64,000 bases of DNA from Variovorax paradoxus (GTDB lineage Bacteria; Pseudomonadota; Gammaproteobacteria; Burkholderiales; Burkholderiaceae_C), in NCBI RefSeq assembly GCF_018614915.1, contig NZ_JAGGNU010000024.1, positions 1 through 64,000 on the forward strand, written 5' to 3'. How positions within the stretch are numbered: the stretch's first letter is position 1; each line of letters opens with the position of its first letter. The translations under genes and the position numbers were made by a program. Shown here piece after piece: positions 1 to 8,269 of the stretch. Under the pieces are notes generated by a model. That model was not told the origin of the DNA and ran no database searches. It saw only the letters and a list, made by a program, of their open reading frames with translations.

Positions 1-2
1 TG

Positions 3-356
3 ATTCCGGCGGCGGTCTTCGCCCAGGATCCGCGCACCAACCTGACCGCGCGTCTGGGCGTGCGCTTGGTCGGCGACTACGCGACGGGCGCGGGGCGACT
101 GAAGCCCTACGCGCGCTTGAACCTGTGGCACGGCTTGGGCGACACGGACCGCATGCTTGTGGCGGGTCCGGGAGGCAGCACGGGCATCGACACGAAGCGC
201 GGCTACACCTCGGCCGAGATCGCGGCCGGCGGCACCTGGGCACTGAGCCGGCAGGTCAACGTCTACGGGGAGCTCGGGTACTCGTCGCCGGTGGGTGGCG
301 ACCAGCGAGTGAGCCTGCGACCCTCGGCTTCGGTGGGCATGCGGGTGAGTTGGTAA
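3..356 (+). CDS. Autotransporter C-terminal beta-barrel (partial, 5' end outside window)
   Basis: The reading frame is open from the first bases to a TAA at 354-356, so this is the last 117 codons of a longer gene. The visible peptide alternates aromatic and hydrophobic residues in beta-strand fashion, with segments such as LKPYARLNLWHGL and VNVYGELGYSS, and it ends in an aromatic residue (RVSW). That is the usual layout of the last strands of a type V autotransporter barrel in the outer membrane, where the terminal aromatic helps recognition by the BAM complex. The passenger domain is not visible, so the exported function is unknown. A strong hairpin follows at 379-405. A different autotransporter-like barrel cannot be excluded. 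Confidence 0.7.
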   Translation: MPAAVFAQDPRTNLTARLGVRLVGDYATGAGRLKPYARLNLWHGLGDTDRMLVAGPGGSTGIDTKRGYTSAEIAAGGTWALSRQVNVYGELGYSSPVGGDQRVSLRPSASVGMRVSW

Positions 357-378
357 GGCAACCCGCGGGCCAGCCCGC

Positions 379-405
379 CAGACGCGCGCTGCCACCGCGC
401 GTCTG
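379..405 (+). terminator. Hairpin after the autotransporter gene
   Basis: A perfect 10-bp stem (arms 379-388 and 396-405) encloses a 7-nt loop, starting 22 bases after the stop codon of the autotransporter fragment. A second short hairpin, GCGGGC-CA-GCCCGC, lies just before it. No T-run follows, so it may be a processing or Rho-assisted end rather than a classical intrinsic terminator. Confidence 0.45.
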
Positions 406-466
406 CAGCATCGCGCCGCGATCACTATGATGGCCTGCCGCCATCGCACCATCGCATCACACCACC

Positions 467-1477
467 ATGAGCATTCCCACCACCCGCCTGGGCCGCACCG
501 GCCTGACCGTGTCGCGGCTCGCGCTCGGCACCATGACCTTCGGCCTGCAGACCGACGAAGCCGTGTCTCAGCAGATACTCGACAAGGCGACCGAGGCCGG
601 CATCAACTTCCTCGATACCGCCGACGTCTACCCGCTCGGCGGCACCGTCGAGACCACCGGCCGCACCGAAGAGATCATCGGCCGCTGGCTGCAAGCCAAG
701 GGCGCGGGTGCGCGCAGCCGCTTCGTGCTGGCCACCAAGGCAGTCGGCAAGGTCGGCCCGAACCCGTGGGACCAGGGCGCATCGCGCAAGCACCTGCTCG
801 ATGCCATCGACGCATCGCTCAAGCGCCTGCAGACCGACCACGTCGACCTCTACCAGCTGCACAGCGACGACCGCGAGACCCCGCTGGACGAGAGCCTGGA
901 AGCGCTCGACGTCATCGTGAAATCGGGACGCGCGCGCTACGTCGGCGTCTCCAATTTCCTGGCCTATCGGCTCGCGCGTGCGCTGGGCCGTGCCGAGCTG
1001 CACAAGCTCACGCGCTTCGTCTCGGTGCAGCCGCGCTACAGCCTGCTCTTCCGCGAGATCGAGCGCGAGCTGCTGCCGCTGGCCGGCGAGGAAGGCCTGG
1101 GCGTGATCCCCTACAACCCGCTCGCGGGCGGGCTCCTCACCGGCAAGTACAAGGCCGGCGCCAGGCCCGAGGACAACACGCGCTTCACGCTCGGCACCGC
1201 CGGCACGATGTACCAGGACCGCTACTGGAACGAGCGCAGCTTCGCCACCGTCGCGCAACTGCATGCGCTGGCCGACGAGGCCGGCGTGCCGCTGGCGACC
1301 CTGGCCGTCGCATGGGTGATGGCCAACCCGCTGATCACCGCGCCGCTGCTCGGCGCCAGCCGTCCGGAGCAGCTCGATGCCACGCTCGCGGCGGCCGACT
1401 ACAAGCTCGATGCCGACCTGAAGAAGCGGCTCGACGAACTCACCGCCGACTACCGCAAGGGCGACGCGCCGCGCTGA
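467..1477 (+). CDS. Aldo/keto reductase
   Basis: The 336-residue protein is a cytosolic NADPH-dependent carbonyl reductase of the aldo/keto reductase superfamily with a TIM-barrel fold. The catalytic tetrad is visible as D50 and Y55 in FLDTADVY, K91 in LATKA and H132 in LYQLHSDD. The cofactor-binding end has the expected SRPEQLDATLAA segment. The length fits the YajO/YakC-like AKR subfamilies. The ATG at 467 lies where family similarity begins (TTRLGRTGLTVSRLALGTM). The stop is 2 bp from the stop of the convergent MetE-like gene. The natural substrate cannot be told from sequence. Confidence 0.9.
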   Translation: MSIPTTRLGRTGLTVSRLALGTMTFGLQTDEAVSQQILDKATEAGINFLDTADVYPLGGTVETTGRTEEIIGRWLQAKGAGARSRFVLATKAVGKVGPNPWDQGASRKHLLDAIDASLKRLQTDHVDLYQLHSDDRETPLDESLEALDVIVKSGRARYVGVSNFLAYRLARALGRAELHKLTRFVSVQPRYSLLFREIERELLPLAGEEGLGVIPYNPLAGGLLTGKYKAGARPEDNTRFTLGTAGTMYQDRYWNERSFATVAQLHALADEAGVPLATLAVAWVMANPLITAPLLGASRPEQLDATLAAADYKLDADLKKRLDELTADYRKGDAPR

Positions 1478-1479
1478 GT

Positions 1480-2511
1480 TCAGCTGTAGCGCTGTCGCGC
1501 CAGCGCCGCGCCTTCGGCCAGCGCCTGCAGCTTCGCGAGCGCGACGGCGCGGTCCATCGGCGCCAGGCCGCAGTTGGTGCAGGGCAGGAGCCGCTGCTTC
1601 GGCACGTACCTGAGTGCCTCGCCGATGGTGTCGGCCACCTGCTCGGGCGTTTCGACCACCTCGCTCGCCACGTCGATGACGCCGACCATCACGTCCTTGC
1701 CGTCGAGCAGGCGCATGAGCTCCGGCGGCACGTGCGAGTGGAAGCATTCAAGGCTCACCTGCTGGATGCTGCTCTTCGCCAGCGCCGGGAACACCTGCTC
1801 GTACTGGCGCCACTCCTCGCCGAGCGAGGCCTTCCAGTCCACATTGGCCTGGATGCCGTAGCCATAGCAGATGTGGACCGCCGTGGTGCAGCCGAGCCCC
1901 TCGGCCGCGCGCTCCAGCGCCCGCACGCCCCAGTCGGCGGCCTCCTTCATGTAGACATTGAAGGCCGGCTCGTCGAACTGGATGATGTCGACGCCGTCGG
2001 CCTCCAGCGCCCGCGCCTCCTGGTTCAGCAGCTCGGCAAAGGCCATGGCCAGCTTCACGCGGTCGCCGTAGTGCCGGTCGGCCACGGTATCGACGATGGT
2101 CATCGGACCCGGCAGCGTGAACTTGATCTTGCGCTGCGTGTGGGCGCGCAGCAGCCGCGCTTCGGCGGCATGCACGCGGCCCTTGAGGCGGAGTTCGGAC
2201 ACCACCTGCGGCACCATCGCGTCGTAGCGGTTATCGCGGATGCCCATCTTGACCTTGTGCTCGAAGTCGATGCCCTCGACCTGCTCGAGAAAGCCGTGGA
2301 CGAAATGCTGGCGCGACTGCTCGCCGTCGCCGATCACGTCCAGGCCGGCATCTTCCTGCGCCTTGATCCAGAGCAACGTCGCGTCGGCCTTGGCCTGCGC
2401 CAGCTCGGCGCCGTCGAGCTGCCACGCCGGCCAGAGCTTGCGCGGTTCCGCCAGCCAGGCCGGCTTGGGCAGGCTGCCCGCGATGGTCGAACTGAAAAGG
2501 GGACGGGTCAT
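1480..2511 (-). CDS. MetE-like methionine synthase II (C-terminal domain type)
   Basis: The 343-residue protein corresponds to the zinc-binding catalytic barrel of cobalamin-independent methionine synthase, without the long N-terminal half found in full MetE. Zinc ligands are recognisable: H and C in HICYG, E in SLECFHS and C in CTNCGL. The substrate-side motif IIQFDEPA is also present. Such short core MetE proteins use methyl donors other than folate, or act in methionine salvage; the donor here is unknown. I chose the ATG at 2511 because similarity begins at RPLFSSTIAGSLPKP; a longer in-frame reading upstream overlaps the MFS gene and is not real. Confidence 0.85.
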   Translation of the reverse strand: MTRPLFSSTIAGSLPKPAWLAEPRKLWPAWQLDGAELAQAKADATLLWIKAQEDAGLDVIGDGEQSRQHFVHGFLEQVEGIDFEHKVKMGIRDNRYDAMVPQVVSELRLKGRVHAAEARLLRAHTQRKIKFTLPGPMTIVDTVADRHYGDRVKLAMAFAELLNQEARALEADGVDIIQFDEPAFNVYMKEAADWGVRALERAAEGLGCTTAVHICYGYGIQANVDWKASLGEEWRQYEQVFPALAKSSIQQVSLECFHSHVPPELMRLLDGKDVMVGVIDVASEVVETPEQVADTIGEALRYVPKQRLLPCTNCGLAPMDRAVALAKLQALAEGAALARQRYS

Positions 2512-2567
2512 GGTGGCTCCTCGGCAACGATTCGAAGCGCGAGGGTACGCCAAATCCCGCTTTCGGC

Positions 2568-3800
2568 TCAGCGCGCCTCGGCCTTCCGGGACGCGGTCCA
2601 CTGGACCCACGCGCCGGCGATCGCCAGCAGGATCAGCACCGCGGCATAGGTGCGCACCGTGGCGAGGAGGCCGAGGGGCGCGATGAAGAAGCCGGCCAGC
2701 ATCGCCGGCACGCTGAAGGCGAGGTAGCTGGCGACGAAGAGGGCCGCGAACAGCTCCGCGCGTTCGTGCGGGCGGGCCAGCGGCGACAGCGTCTGCACCA
2801 GCGCCGAGAAGGAGGCGCCGAAGCCGAGCCCGGCGAAAGCGGCGCCGGCGAAGAACAGCGCCAGCGAGCGCGTCCCGAGCGACAGCAGGATCAGGCCGAG
2901 GCCGAACGCGAAGCTGGCCATGCCGATCGCCGCGGCCCGGTGCGGTCGAAAGCGCCCGAGCAGGGTCGGCGCCACCGCGCCCACGCCCGACAGCGTCGCC
3001 ACGCTGAGGCCGTTGACGATGCCGTCGTTCACCCCGAACACATTGACCAACAGCGAGGGCGCGAGCGAAAGGAACAGTCCGCCCATCGCCCACACCGCGC
3101 CCAGCACCGGCAGGCCGCGCAGGAACTCGGCGCGCGCCGCCACCGGAATCGAAACGCGCGGCACCAGCGAAGCCAGCGCACCCGCGCGCGGTGTCACGCT
3201 TTCGGGCACGAAGGGAAGCAGCAGCGCACCGGCAGCGAACACGGCCGCCAGCACGCCGAAGACCAGCAGCACCGGCTGCGCGGTGAGCTTGACGGCCGTG
3301 CCGGTCAGGAGCGCGCCCGCGGCGAGCCCGGCCAGCGGCGAGACGCTGCTGATCAGTGCCCCCAGGCGCTTGCGCGCGGCGGGCGCAGCCTCGACCACGG
3401 CGGCGGTGAGCGCGCCGCTGGCGATGCCGGTCGCCACGCCCTGGACGATGCGCGCCGCGATCAGCCCGCCGATGCCGCGTGCCAGCACGAACATGCCCAT
3501 CGCCACCGCCTGAAGTACCAGCGCGGTCAGCACCACCGGCCGGCGGCCCACGTGATCCGACAGCGAGCCCGCAACCAACAGCGAGGCGAGCAGCGCGATC
3601 GCGTAGACCGCGAAGGCCACCGTCAGCAAGGCCGGCGAGAAGCCCCAGTCGTGCTGGAACACCAGGAACAAGGGCGAGGGCGCGCTCGCCGCGAAGAAGA
3701 AGGCGAACAGCACGGCCGCCAGCAAGGCGAAGGCCAGGGGCGCCGGCAGGCGCAGGAGCGCGGGCGCGGGGCGGGCGGGATCGAGGGAGGTAGACGGCAT
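2568..3800 (-). CDS. MFS drug/sugar efflux transporter
   Basis: The 410-residue protein is a 12-helix major facilitator of the DHA1 type. The loop 2-3 signature appears as AGSLSDHVGRRPVVL near residues 80-95, and a second-half equivalent appears as LGRFRPHR. It is an inner-membrane, proton-coupled exporter by family; the substrate is unknown. The ATG at 3800 is 90 bp from the divergent TetR gene, and two matching palindromes lie between them (3814-3827 and 3861-3874). The transporter is therefore probably repressed by that TetR protein and induced by one of its own substrates. Confidence 0.87.
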   Translation of the reverse strand: MPSTSLDPARPAPALLRLPAPLAFALLAAVLFAFFFAASAPSPLFLVFQHDWGFSPALLTVAFAVYAIALLASLLVAGSLSDHVGRRPVVLTALVLQAVAMGMFVLARGIGGLIAARIVQGVATGIASGALTAAVVEAAPAARKRLGALISSVSPLAGLAAGALLTGTAVKLTAQPVLLVFGVLAAVFAAGALLLPFVPESVTPRAGALASLVPRVSIPVAARAEFLRGLPVLGAVWAMGGLFLSLAPSLLVNVFGVNDGIVNGLSVATLSGVGAVAPTLLGRFRPHRAAAIGMASFAFGLGLILLSLGTRSLALFFAGAAFAGLGFGASFSALVQTLSPLARPHERAELFAALFVASYLAFSVPAMLAGFFIAPLGLLATVRTYAAVLILLAIAGAWVQWTASRKAEAR

Positions 3801-3813
3801 GATCTTCCTTAAA

Positions 3814-3827
3814 GCAAAACTATTTGC
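3814..3827. promoter_or_regulatory. Operator-like palindrome 1 of the MFS/tetR intergenic region
   Basis: GCAAA-ACTA-TTTGC is a perfect 5+5 inverted repeat. It lies 14 bases upstream of the MFS start codon, and a second copy with the same arms and 4-bp spacer lies 47 bp away. The paired copies between divergent genes suggest binding sites for the adjacent TetR repressor. Confidence 0.6.
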
Positions 3828-3860
3828 GTTTGTGGATTCTAGGGCGGGTCCTGTACTAAT

Positions 3861-3874
3861 GCAAATATCTTTGC
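3861..3874. promoter_or_regulatory. Operator-like palindrome 2 of the MFS/tetR intergenic region
   Basis: GCAAA-TATC-TTTGC repeats the arms and spacer length of the site at 3814-3827, and both copies are followed by GTT. It lies 16 bases upstream of the tetR start codon, where repressor binding would give autoregulation. Confidence 0.6.
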
Positions 3875-3890
3875 GTTAAACTATGTAGCC

Positions 3891-4463
3891 ATGACGAACA
3901 CAGCCCAGATGAAACGGCCGGGCGGCCGCAGCGCGCAGGTGCAGGCGGTCGTTCGCACCGCCCTCGAAGAACTGGTGGCCGAGCAGGGCCGCGAGCGCGT
4001 GACCGTGCCGGCGGTGGCCGAACGCGCGGGCGTCAGCGCCTCCAGCATCTACCGCCGCTGGGGCGATTTGTCGGGGCTCCTGGCCGAAACGGCGACGCGC
4101 CGGCTCGACCCGAACCGTCCGCTGCCCGATACCGGCCTGCTGCGGCAGGATTTGCGCGCCTGGGCGCGCGAACTCATCACGCATCTTTCGCAGCCTTGCA
4201 ACACTTCGTTGTTGCGAGCGGCCTCGGCCCTGGCCGGTGGCGAGGACACCGACTGCCTGCGCAACCGCAAGGCCGAGGCGAAGGTGCTGGTCGATCGCGC
4301 CCGCGCCCGCGGCGAAGCGGCGCCGGACCCTCAGCTGCTGATCGATCACGTGGTCGCACCGATCGTCTTTCGCGTGATCTTCGGTGCTGACGCAGTCAAG
4401 CCGGCATTGGGCGCGCGACTGGTGGACGAGGCGCTGGCATTGGCGCAGGCCGCGCCGCGCTGA
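3891..4463 (+). CDS. TetR/AcrR family repressor (next to MFS transporter)
   Basis: The 190-residue protein has an N-terminal TetR helix-turn-helix around residues 20-65 (VPAVAERAGVSASSIYRRWG) and a C-terminal ligand domain of the TetR_C type with TGLLRQDLRAWARELI. It is divergent from the MFS transporter gene across a 90-bp region holding two identical-arm palindromes, so it most likely represses both genes until a ligand binds. The ATG at 3891 gives a basic N-terminal arm (MKRPGGRSAQ) of the usual length. A perfect 15-bp hairpin follows the gene at 4512-4548. The inducer is unknown. Confidence 0.87.
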   Translation: MTNTAQMKRPGGRSAQVQAVVRTALEELVAEQGRERVTVPAVAERAGVSASSIYRRWGDLSGLLAETATRRLDPNRPLPDTGLLRQDLRAWARELITHLSQPCNTSLLRAASALAGGEDTDCLRNRKAEAKVLVDRARARGEAAPDPQLLIDHVVAPIVFRVIFGADAVKPALGARLVDEALALAQAAPR

Positions 4464-4511
4464 TTCGGTAAATTAGCTCTGGCGCCTGGCCGTCGCCCTG
4501 CTACGATGGAC

Positions 4512-4548
4512 CGCCGTCGCTGCACCTCGAGCCGGTGCAGCGACGGCG
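4512..4548 (+). terminator. Perfect 15-bp hairpin between tetR and redoxin gene
   Basis: Arms 4512-4526 and 4534-4548 are exactly complementary around a 7-nt loop. The structure begins 49 bases after the tetR stop and ends 40 bases before the redoxin start. The following stretch is mildly T-rich (CTTGCGTTCTCTTGCC). It could end tetR transcription, or form a stable leader structure for the next gene. Confidence 0.45.
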
Positions 4549-4588
4549 CTTGCGTTCTCTTGCCGAACCTGCAGGAAGGAGCCTCGAC

Positions 4589-5242
4589 ATGACCGTCGCG
4601 ATGATCCAACCCCTGGCCCCGGGCGAGCCCGCCCCCGACTTCGCCCTGCCGGCGGTAGCCGCAGCCGAGACCATCTCGCTTGCCGACTACCGGGGACGCA
4701 GTTCCCTGTTCCTGGCGCTGATGCTCGGTTTATGGTGCCCGTTCTGTCGACGACAGCTGGTCCAGCTCGGCACCTTCGAGGGCAAGCTGAAGTCGTTGGG
4801 CGTCGAAAGCCTGGCCGTGGTGGCCACCGAGCCGGAGAACGCCCGGATGTACTTCAAGTTCAGGCCGACACGGCTGCGCCTGGCGGCCGATCCGGGCTTG
4901 TCGACGCACCGCGCCTACGGCTTGCCCAAGCCCGAGCCCACTCCCGCGCTGATGCAGGCCCTGGAAGAGGTCCGCATCAACCCCACCGGCGAGCTGCCTG
5001 AACCGCTGCCTATCGCCGTGGCCGGCAAGGTGCTCCAGGAGCTCGACGGCTATGTCTATACGCCGGCCGACCAGGTCGACGTCGAGCGGCAATGGCCGCA
5101 GCTGAAGGGGCTGTTCATGATCGACCGTACCGGCATCGTGCGCTGGGCGTATATCGAGTGCGCCAACGAGGGCCTGGCCGGGATCGGCAAGTTCCCGTCG
5201 GAGGAAGCGATCCTCGGCGCCGCGCGCGCCCTTGCGGCCTGA
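4589..5242 (+). CDS. Peroxiredoxin-like redoxin (AhpC/TSA fold)
   Basis: The 217-residue protein has a thioredoxin-like fold of the AhpC/TSA-Redoxin group. It shows the N-terminal PGEPAPDFALP entry strand, the DYRGRS turn and a CPFC motif in GLWCPFCRRQL, and a late segment FMIDRTGIVRWAY. It is probably a cytosolic thiol reductase or peroxidase; the CPFC pair favours disulfide exchange chemistry over a one-cysteine peroxidase. The ATG at 4589 has a GGAAGGA ribosome site at good spacing. A longer in-frame start at 4535 would translate through the hairpin and is disfavoured. Its stop TGA sits inside a hairpin (5240-5258) shared with the convergent M20 gene. Confidence 0.8.
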   Translation: MTVAMIQPLAPGEPAPDFALPAVAAAETISLADYRGRSSLFLALMLGLWCPFCRRQLVQLGTFEGKLKSLGVESLAVVATEPENARMYFKFRPTRLRLAADPGLSTHRAYGLPKPEPTPALMQALEEVRINPTGELPEPLPIAVAGKVLQELDGYVYTPADQVDVERQWPQLKGLFMIDRTGIVRWAYIECANEGLAGIGKFPSEEAILGAARALAA

Positions 5243-5258
5243 GCGCGCGCCGCGCTCA
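5240..5258. terminator. Hairpin between convergent redoxin and M20 hydrolase genes
   Basis: TGAGCGCG-CGC-CGCGCTCA forms a perfect 8-bp stem with a 3-nt loop, and its left arm contains the TGA stop of the redoxin gene. It ends 6 bases before the stop of the convergent gene, so it could protect or end both transcripts. It has no T-run. Confidence 0.4.
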
Positions 5259-5263
5259 CGGAT

Positions 5264-6490
5264 TCAGCTCAGCAGGTCGCGCAGCGTGCGCGCAATGACC
5301 TTGGTCGCGCGCCGCAGGTCTTCGAGCAGCACGCGCTCGTCGTTGCGCTTGGCATGCGATTCGAGCACCGTGCGCGGCCCGGCGCCGTAGATCACGCCGG
5401 GGATGCCGGCTTCGCCATAGAGGCGAACGTCGGTGTAGAGCGGCGTGCCCATGGCTTTGATCGGCTCGCCGAAGATCTCCTGGCCATGCTTCTGAATGGC
5501 CTCGACCAGCGGCTTGTTGCCCGCAAGCGGCTTCATCGAATTGGCCAGCAGCAGGCGCTTGATCTCGACCGTGATGCCGGGCAGCTGTTCCGCGGCATCG
5601 GCGATCACCTTGCGGATCGTCGTCTCGACCTCGACCGGGTTCTCTTCCGGGATCATGCGGCGGTCGAGCTTGAAGACCACCTTGCCGGGCACGACGTTGG
5701 TGTTGGTGCCGCCCTCGATGCGACCGACATTGAGGTAGGGGTGCGTGATGCCCTCGACCTTGGAGCTCAGCTGCCGGTAGAGCGCGTTCTGCGCGTACAG
5801 CGCGTTGAGGATGTGCACCGCGCCTTGCAGCGCATCGACGCCGGTCGTCGGGATCGCGGCATGGGCCATCTTGCCGTGCACCGTGACTTCCATCTGCAGG
5901 CAGCCGTTGTGCGCCGTCACCACCTCGTAGCTGAAGCCGGCCGCGATCATCAGGTCGGGTTTCGTCAACCCGTTCTTCAGCAGCCAGCCCGGGCCCAGGA
6001 CGCCGCCGAATTCCTCGTCGTAGGTGAAGTGCAGCTCGACGCTGCCGCGAGCCGGCCTGGCCACCGCTTCGAGCGCGCGTAGCGCGAAGGTGAAGCTCGC
6101 GAAGTCGCTCTTGCTGACCGCGGCGGCGCGGCCGTAGAGGCTGCCGTCCTCGATCTCTCCGCCGTAGGGATCGTGCGTCCAGCCTTCGCCGGGCGGGACC
6201 ACGTCGCCGTGCGCATTCAAGGCCACGGTGCGGCCTTCGTTGCCGTACTTGCGCCGCACGATCAGGTTGGTGATCGATTCGAGACCGTAGTCCTTCACCT
6301 CCTGCGCGGGCACGGCATGCTTCTCGGCTTCGAAGCCGAAGTCCTTCAAGAGCTCGGCCGTGCGTTCGGCGTGCGGGGCGTTGTTGCCCGGCGGCGTGTC
6401 GGTGGGTACGCGCACCAGCTCCTGCAGGAAGCGCACTTCCTCGTCGAAGTGGGCATCGATCCAGGCGTCGAGTTTGTTGTAGTCGGTCAT
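5264..6490 (-). CDS. M20 family metallohydrolase in the allantoin operon
   Basis: The 408-residue protein is an M20 amidohydrolase of the ArgE/DapE/ACY1 group. Metal and catalytic residues are visible: H94 and D96 in NAHGDVVP, E159-E160 in TYDEEFGG and H379 in ESHAKRNDER. The place where the bridging aspartate normally sits (GRGxxDMKG) instead reads YGRAAAVSKSD at 119-129. The start codon overlaps the end of the uraD/allC fusion gene by 4 bases (6487-6490), so the two are translationally coupled. It is the last gene of gntR-puuE-uraD/allC. Context suggests a ureido or carbamoyl intermediate of purine breakdown, perhaps ureidoglycolate, but no family knowledge proves this. Confidence 0.85.
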   Translation of the reverse strand: MTDYNKLDAWIDAHFDEEVRFLQELVRVPTDTPPGNNAPHAERTAELLKDFGFEAEKHAVPAQEVKDYGLESITNLIVRRKYGNEGRTVALNAHGDVVPPGEGWTHDPYGGEIEDGSLYGRAAAVSKSDFASFTFALRALEAVARPARGSVELHFTYDEEFGGVLGPGWLLKNGLTKPDLMIAAGFSYEVVTAHNGCLQMEVTVHGKMAHAAIPTTGVDALQGAVHILNALYAQNALYRQLSSKVEGITHPYLNVGRIEGGTNTNVVPGKVVFKLDRRMIPEENPVEVETTIRKVIADAAEQLPGITVEIKRLLLANSMKPLAGNKPLVEAIQKHGQEIFGEPIKAMGTPLYTDVRLYGEAGIPGVIYGAGPRTVLESHAKRNDERVLLEDLRRATKVIARTLRDLLS

Positions 6491-8268
6491 GAGGTGGCTT
6501 GTTCTTTGGCGAGGTTGTCGAGCAGCAGGTGGAAGGCTTCGACCGCCAGCTGCATGTCGTCGTTGGTGCTCGATTCGAGCGGGTTGTGGCTGATGCCGGA
6601 GTTGATGCCGCGCACGAAGAGCATGGCCTGCGGCATCACCTCGTGCAGCTTCATCGCATCGTGGCCGGCGCCGCTGGGCATGCGGTAGAGCGGCACGCCG
6701 AGGGTATCGACCGCCTTCTCCCAGCGCTGCTGCCATTCGGGCGCGCTGGGCGCGGCCGAGGCCCGCATGCTTTCCTCCAGCGTGTAGCGCACGCCGCGGC
6801 GCTCGCAGATGGCCTTGAGCTCGGCCAGCACGTCGGCCGCGAGCGCATCGCGTTGCGGATTGTTGGGGGCGCGCATGTCCAGGCTGAACTTGCAGTGCCC
6901 CGGCACCACATTGATCGAGCCGCTCGGCACCTCGAGCATGCCGACGGTCGCGACCGAGTCGCCGTCCTTCGCGGCGCGCTGCTCGGCAAAGAGGATCAGC
7001 TCGGCCACCGCGGCGGCGGCATCGCGGCGGCGGTTCATCGGCGTGGTGCCGGCGTGGCTGGCCATGCCGATCACTTCGCCCACGTAGCGCACGCCGCCGT
7101 TGATCGAGGTCACGATGCCGAGCGGGAGGTCGAGCTCGGTGAGCACCGGGCCCTGCTCGATGTGGACTTCGACGAAGCCGAGGTACCTCGCAGGGTCGCG
7201 CTGCAGCCTGGGGATGTCCTCGTCCTTCAGGCCGGCGATCTGCCGCGCCTCGCGCATGGTGATGCCGTCGGCGTCCTTCTGGTCCAGCCATTTGGGATCG
7301 AAGTGGCCGATCAGCGCGCCCGAGCCCAGGAAGGTCGCCTTGTAGCGCTGGCCTTCCTCTTCCGCGAAGCCGACCACTTCGAAAGCGAAGGGCAGGCGGC
7401 GCTTCTGGCGCTTGAGCTCGCGCACGCAGGCGACCGGCACGAAGATGCCGAGCCGGCCGTCGTACTTGCCGCCGTTGCGTACCGTGTCGTAGTGCGAGCC
7501 GGTCAGGAGCGTCTTCGCATCGGGCGTGGCGCCTTCGTAGCGGCCGACCACGTTGCCCACGGCGTCGATGGCGACGCTGTCGAAGCCGGCGTCGCGCATG
7601 TTCTGTGCGATCTGCACTGCGCAGGCGCGGTGCGCTTCGGTCAGGTAGGTGACGGTGAGCTGGCCCTTCTCGGCGTAGCCCGGGTCGGTGTGCACCGAGA
7701 GTTGCTCCTGCCAGTCCCATACCTCGTTGCCGAGTGTGGGCTCGGCACCGAACTTGTCGTCGAGCCGGATCTCCGCGATGCGATGGATGTTGCGCAGCGC
7801 CTCGCCGCGCTCGAAGCCTGGGTGATGGTGCAGCCGGCGCTCGAAGGTGTCGATGATCTCGCGCTTGGAAAGCCCCGTGCCGCGCGGTCCGCGAACCGCG
7901 AGGATGAAGGGAAAGCCGAACTTCGCGTTGTAGTCGGCGTTGAGCTGCTGGATCTTCGCGAACTCTTCCGGCGTGCATTCGGTCAGGCCGGCCTTGCCCT
8001 GCTCGTTGGTGGATTCGGCGGTCAGCGTCTTGCTGACCATCGCCTTGCCCGCGAGCTCGGGGTGGGCGCGGATCAGGCCCAGCTGTTCGTCGGCCGAGGC
8101 GCTACCCACGACCTGCACGAGTGCGTGCTTGAGATGCGCGAGCGAGCGGAAAGGCCGCGCCGCGGCGGCGCGCTTCGCGATCCACGGCGAATGCTCGTAG
8201 GTGCCGTCGAGCAGTGCCGCGACTTCGTCGGGCGTGGCGGTGTTCAGTTGGTCGATGGTGAGTGCCAT
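6487..8268 (-). CDS. Fused OHCU decarboxylase / allantoate amidohydrolase
   Basis: The 593-residue protein joins two enzymes. Residues 1-168 are 2-oxo-4-hydroxy-4-carboxy-5-ureidoimidazoline decarboxylase (UraD), with catalytic H69 in RAHPELAGK, making S-allantoin. Residues from about 180 onward are an M20-type allantoate amidohydrolase (AllC) with H259 (GSHYDTV), D270 (GKYDG), E303-E305 (FAEEEGQR), VHIEQGP and AGHDAM, releasing ammonia and CO2 from allantoate. The two steps are not consecutive: allantoinase (PuuE), encoded just upstream, acts between them. The gene starts 1 nt from the puuE stop and overlaps the downstream M20 gene by 4 nt. The start ATG at 8268 begins exactly at the UraD domain. 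Confidence 0.93.
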   Translation of the reverse strand: MALTIDQLNTATPDEVAALLDGTYEHSPWIAKRAAAARPFRSLAHLKHALVQVVGSASADEQLGLIRAHPELAGKAMVSKTLTAESTNEQGKAGLTECTPEEFAKIQQLNADYNAKFGFPFILAVRGPRGTGLSKREIIDTFERRLHHHPGFERGEALRNIHRIAEIRLDDKFGAEPTLGNEVWDWQEQLSVHTDPGYAEKGQLTVTYLTEAHRACAVQIAQNMRDAGFDSVAIDAVGNVVGRYEGATPDAKTLLTGSHYDTVRNGGKYDGRLGIFVPVACVRELKRQKRRLPFAFEVVGFAEEEGQRYKATFLGSGALIGHFDPKWLDQKDADGITMREARQIAGLKDEDIPRLQRDPARYLGFVEVHIEQGPVLTELDLPLGIVTSINGGVRYVGEVIGMASHAGTTPMNRRRDAAAAVAELILFAEQRAAKDGDSVATVGMLEVPSGSINVVPGHCKFSLDMRAPNNPQRDALAADVLAELKAICERRGVRYTLEESMRASAAPSAPEWQQRWEKAVDTLGVPLYRMPSGAGHDAMKLHEVMPQAMLFVRGINSGISHNPLESSTNDDMQLAVEAFHLLLDNLAKEQATS

Positions 8269-8269
8269 G

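Noticed and set aside
427..2649. 740-residue forward frame across the aldo/keto reductase and MetE-like genes
   Set aside because: It is arginine/alanine-rich shadow translation of two well-supported genes in other frames.
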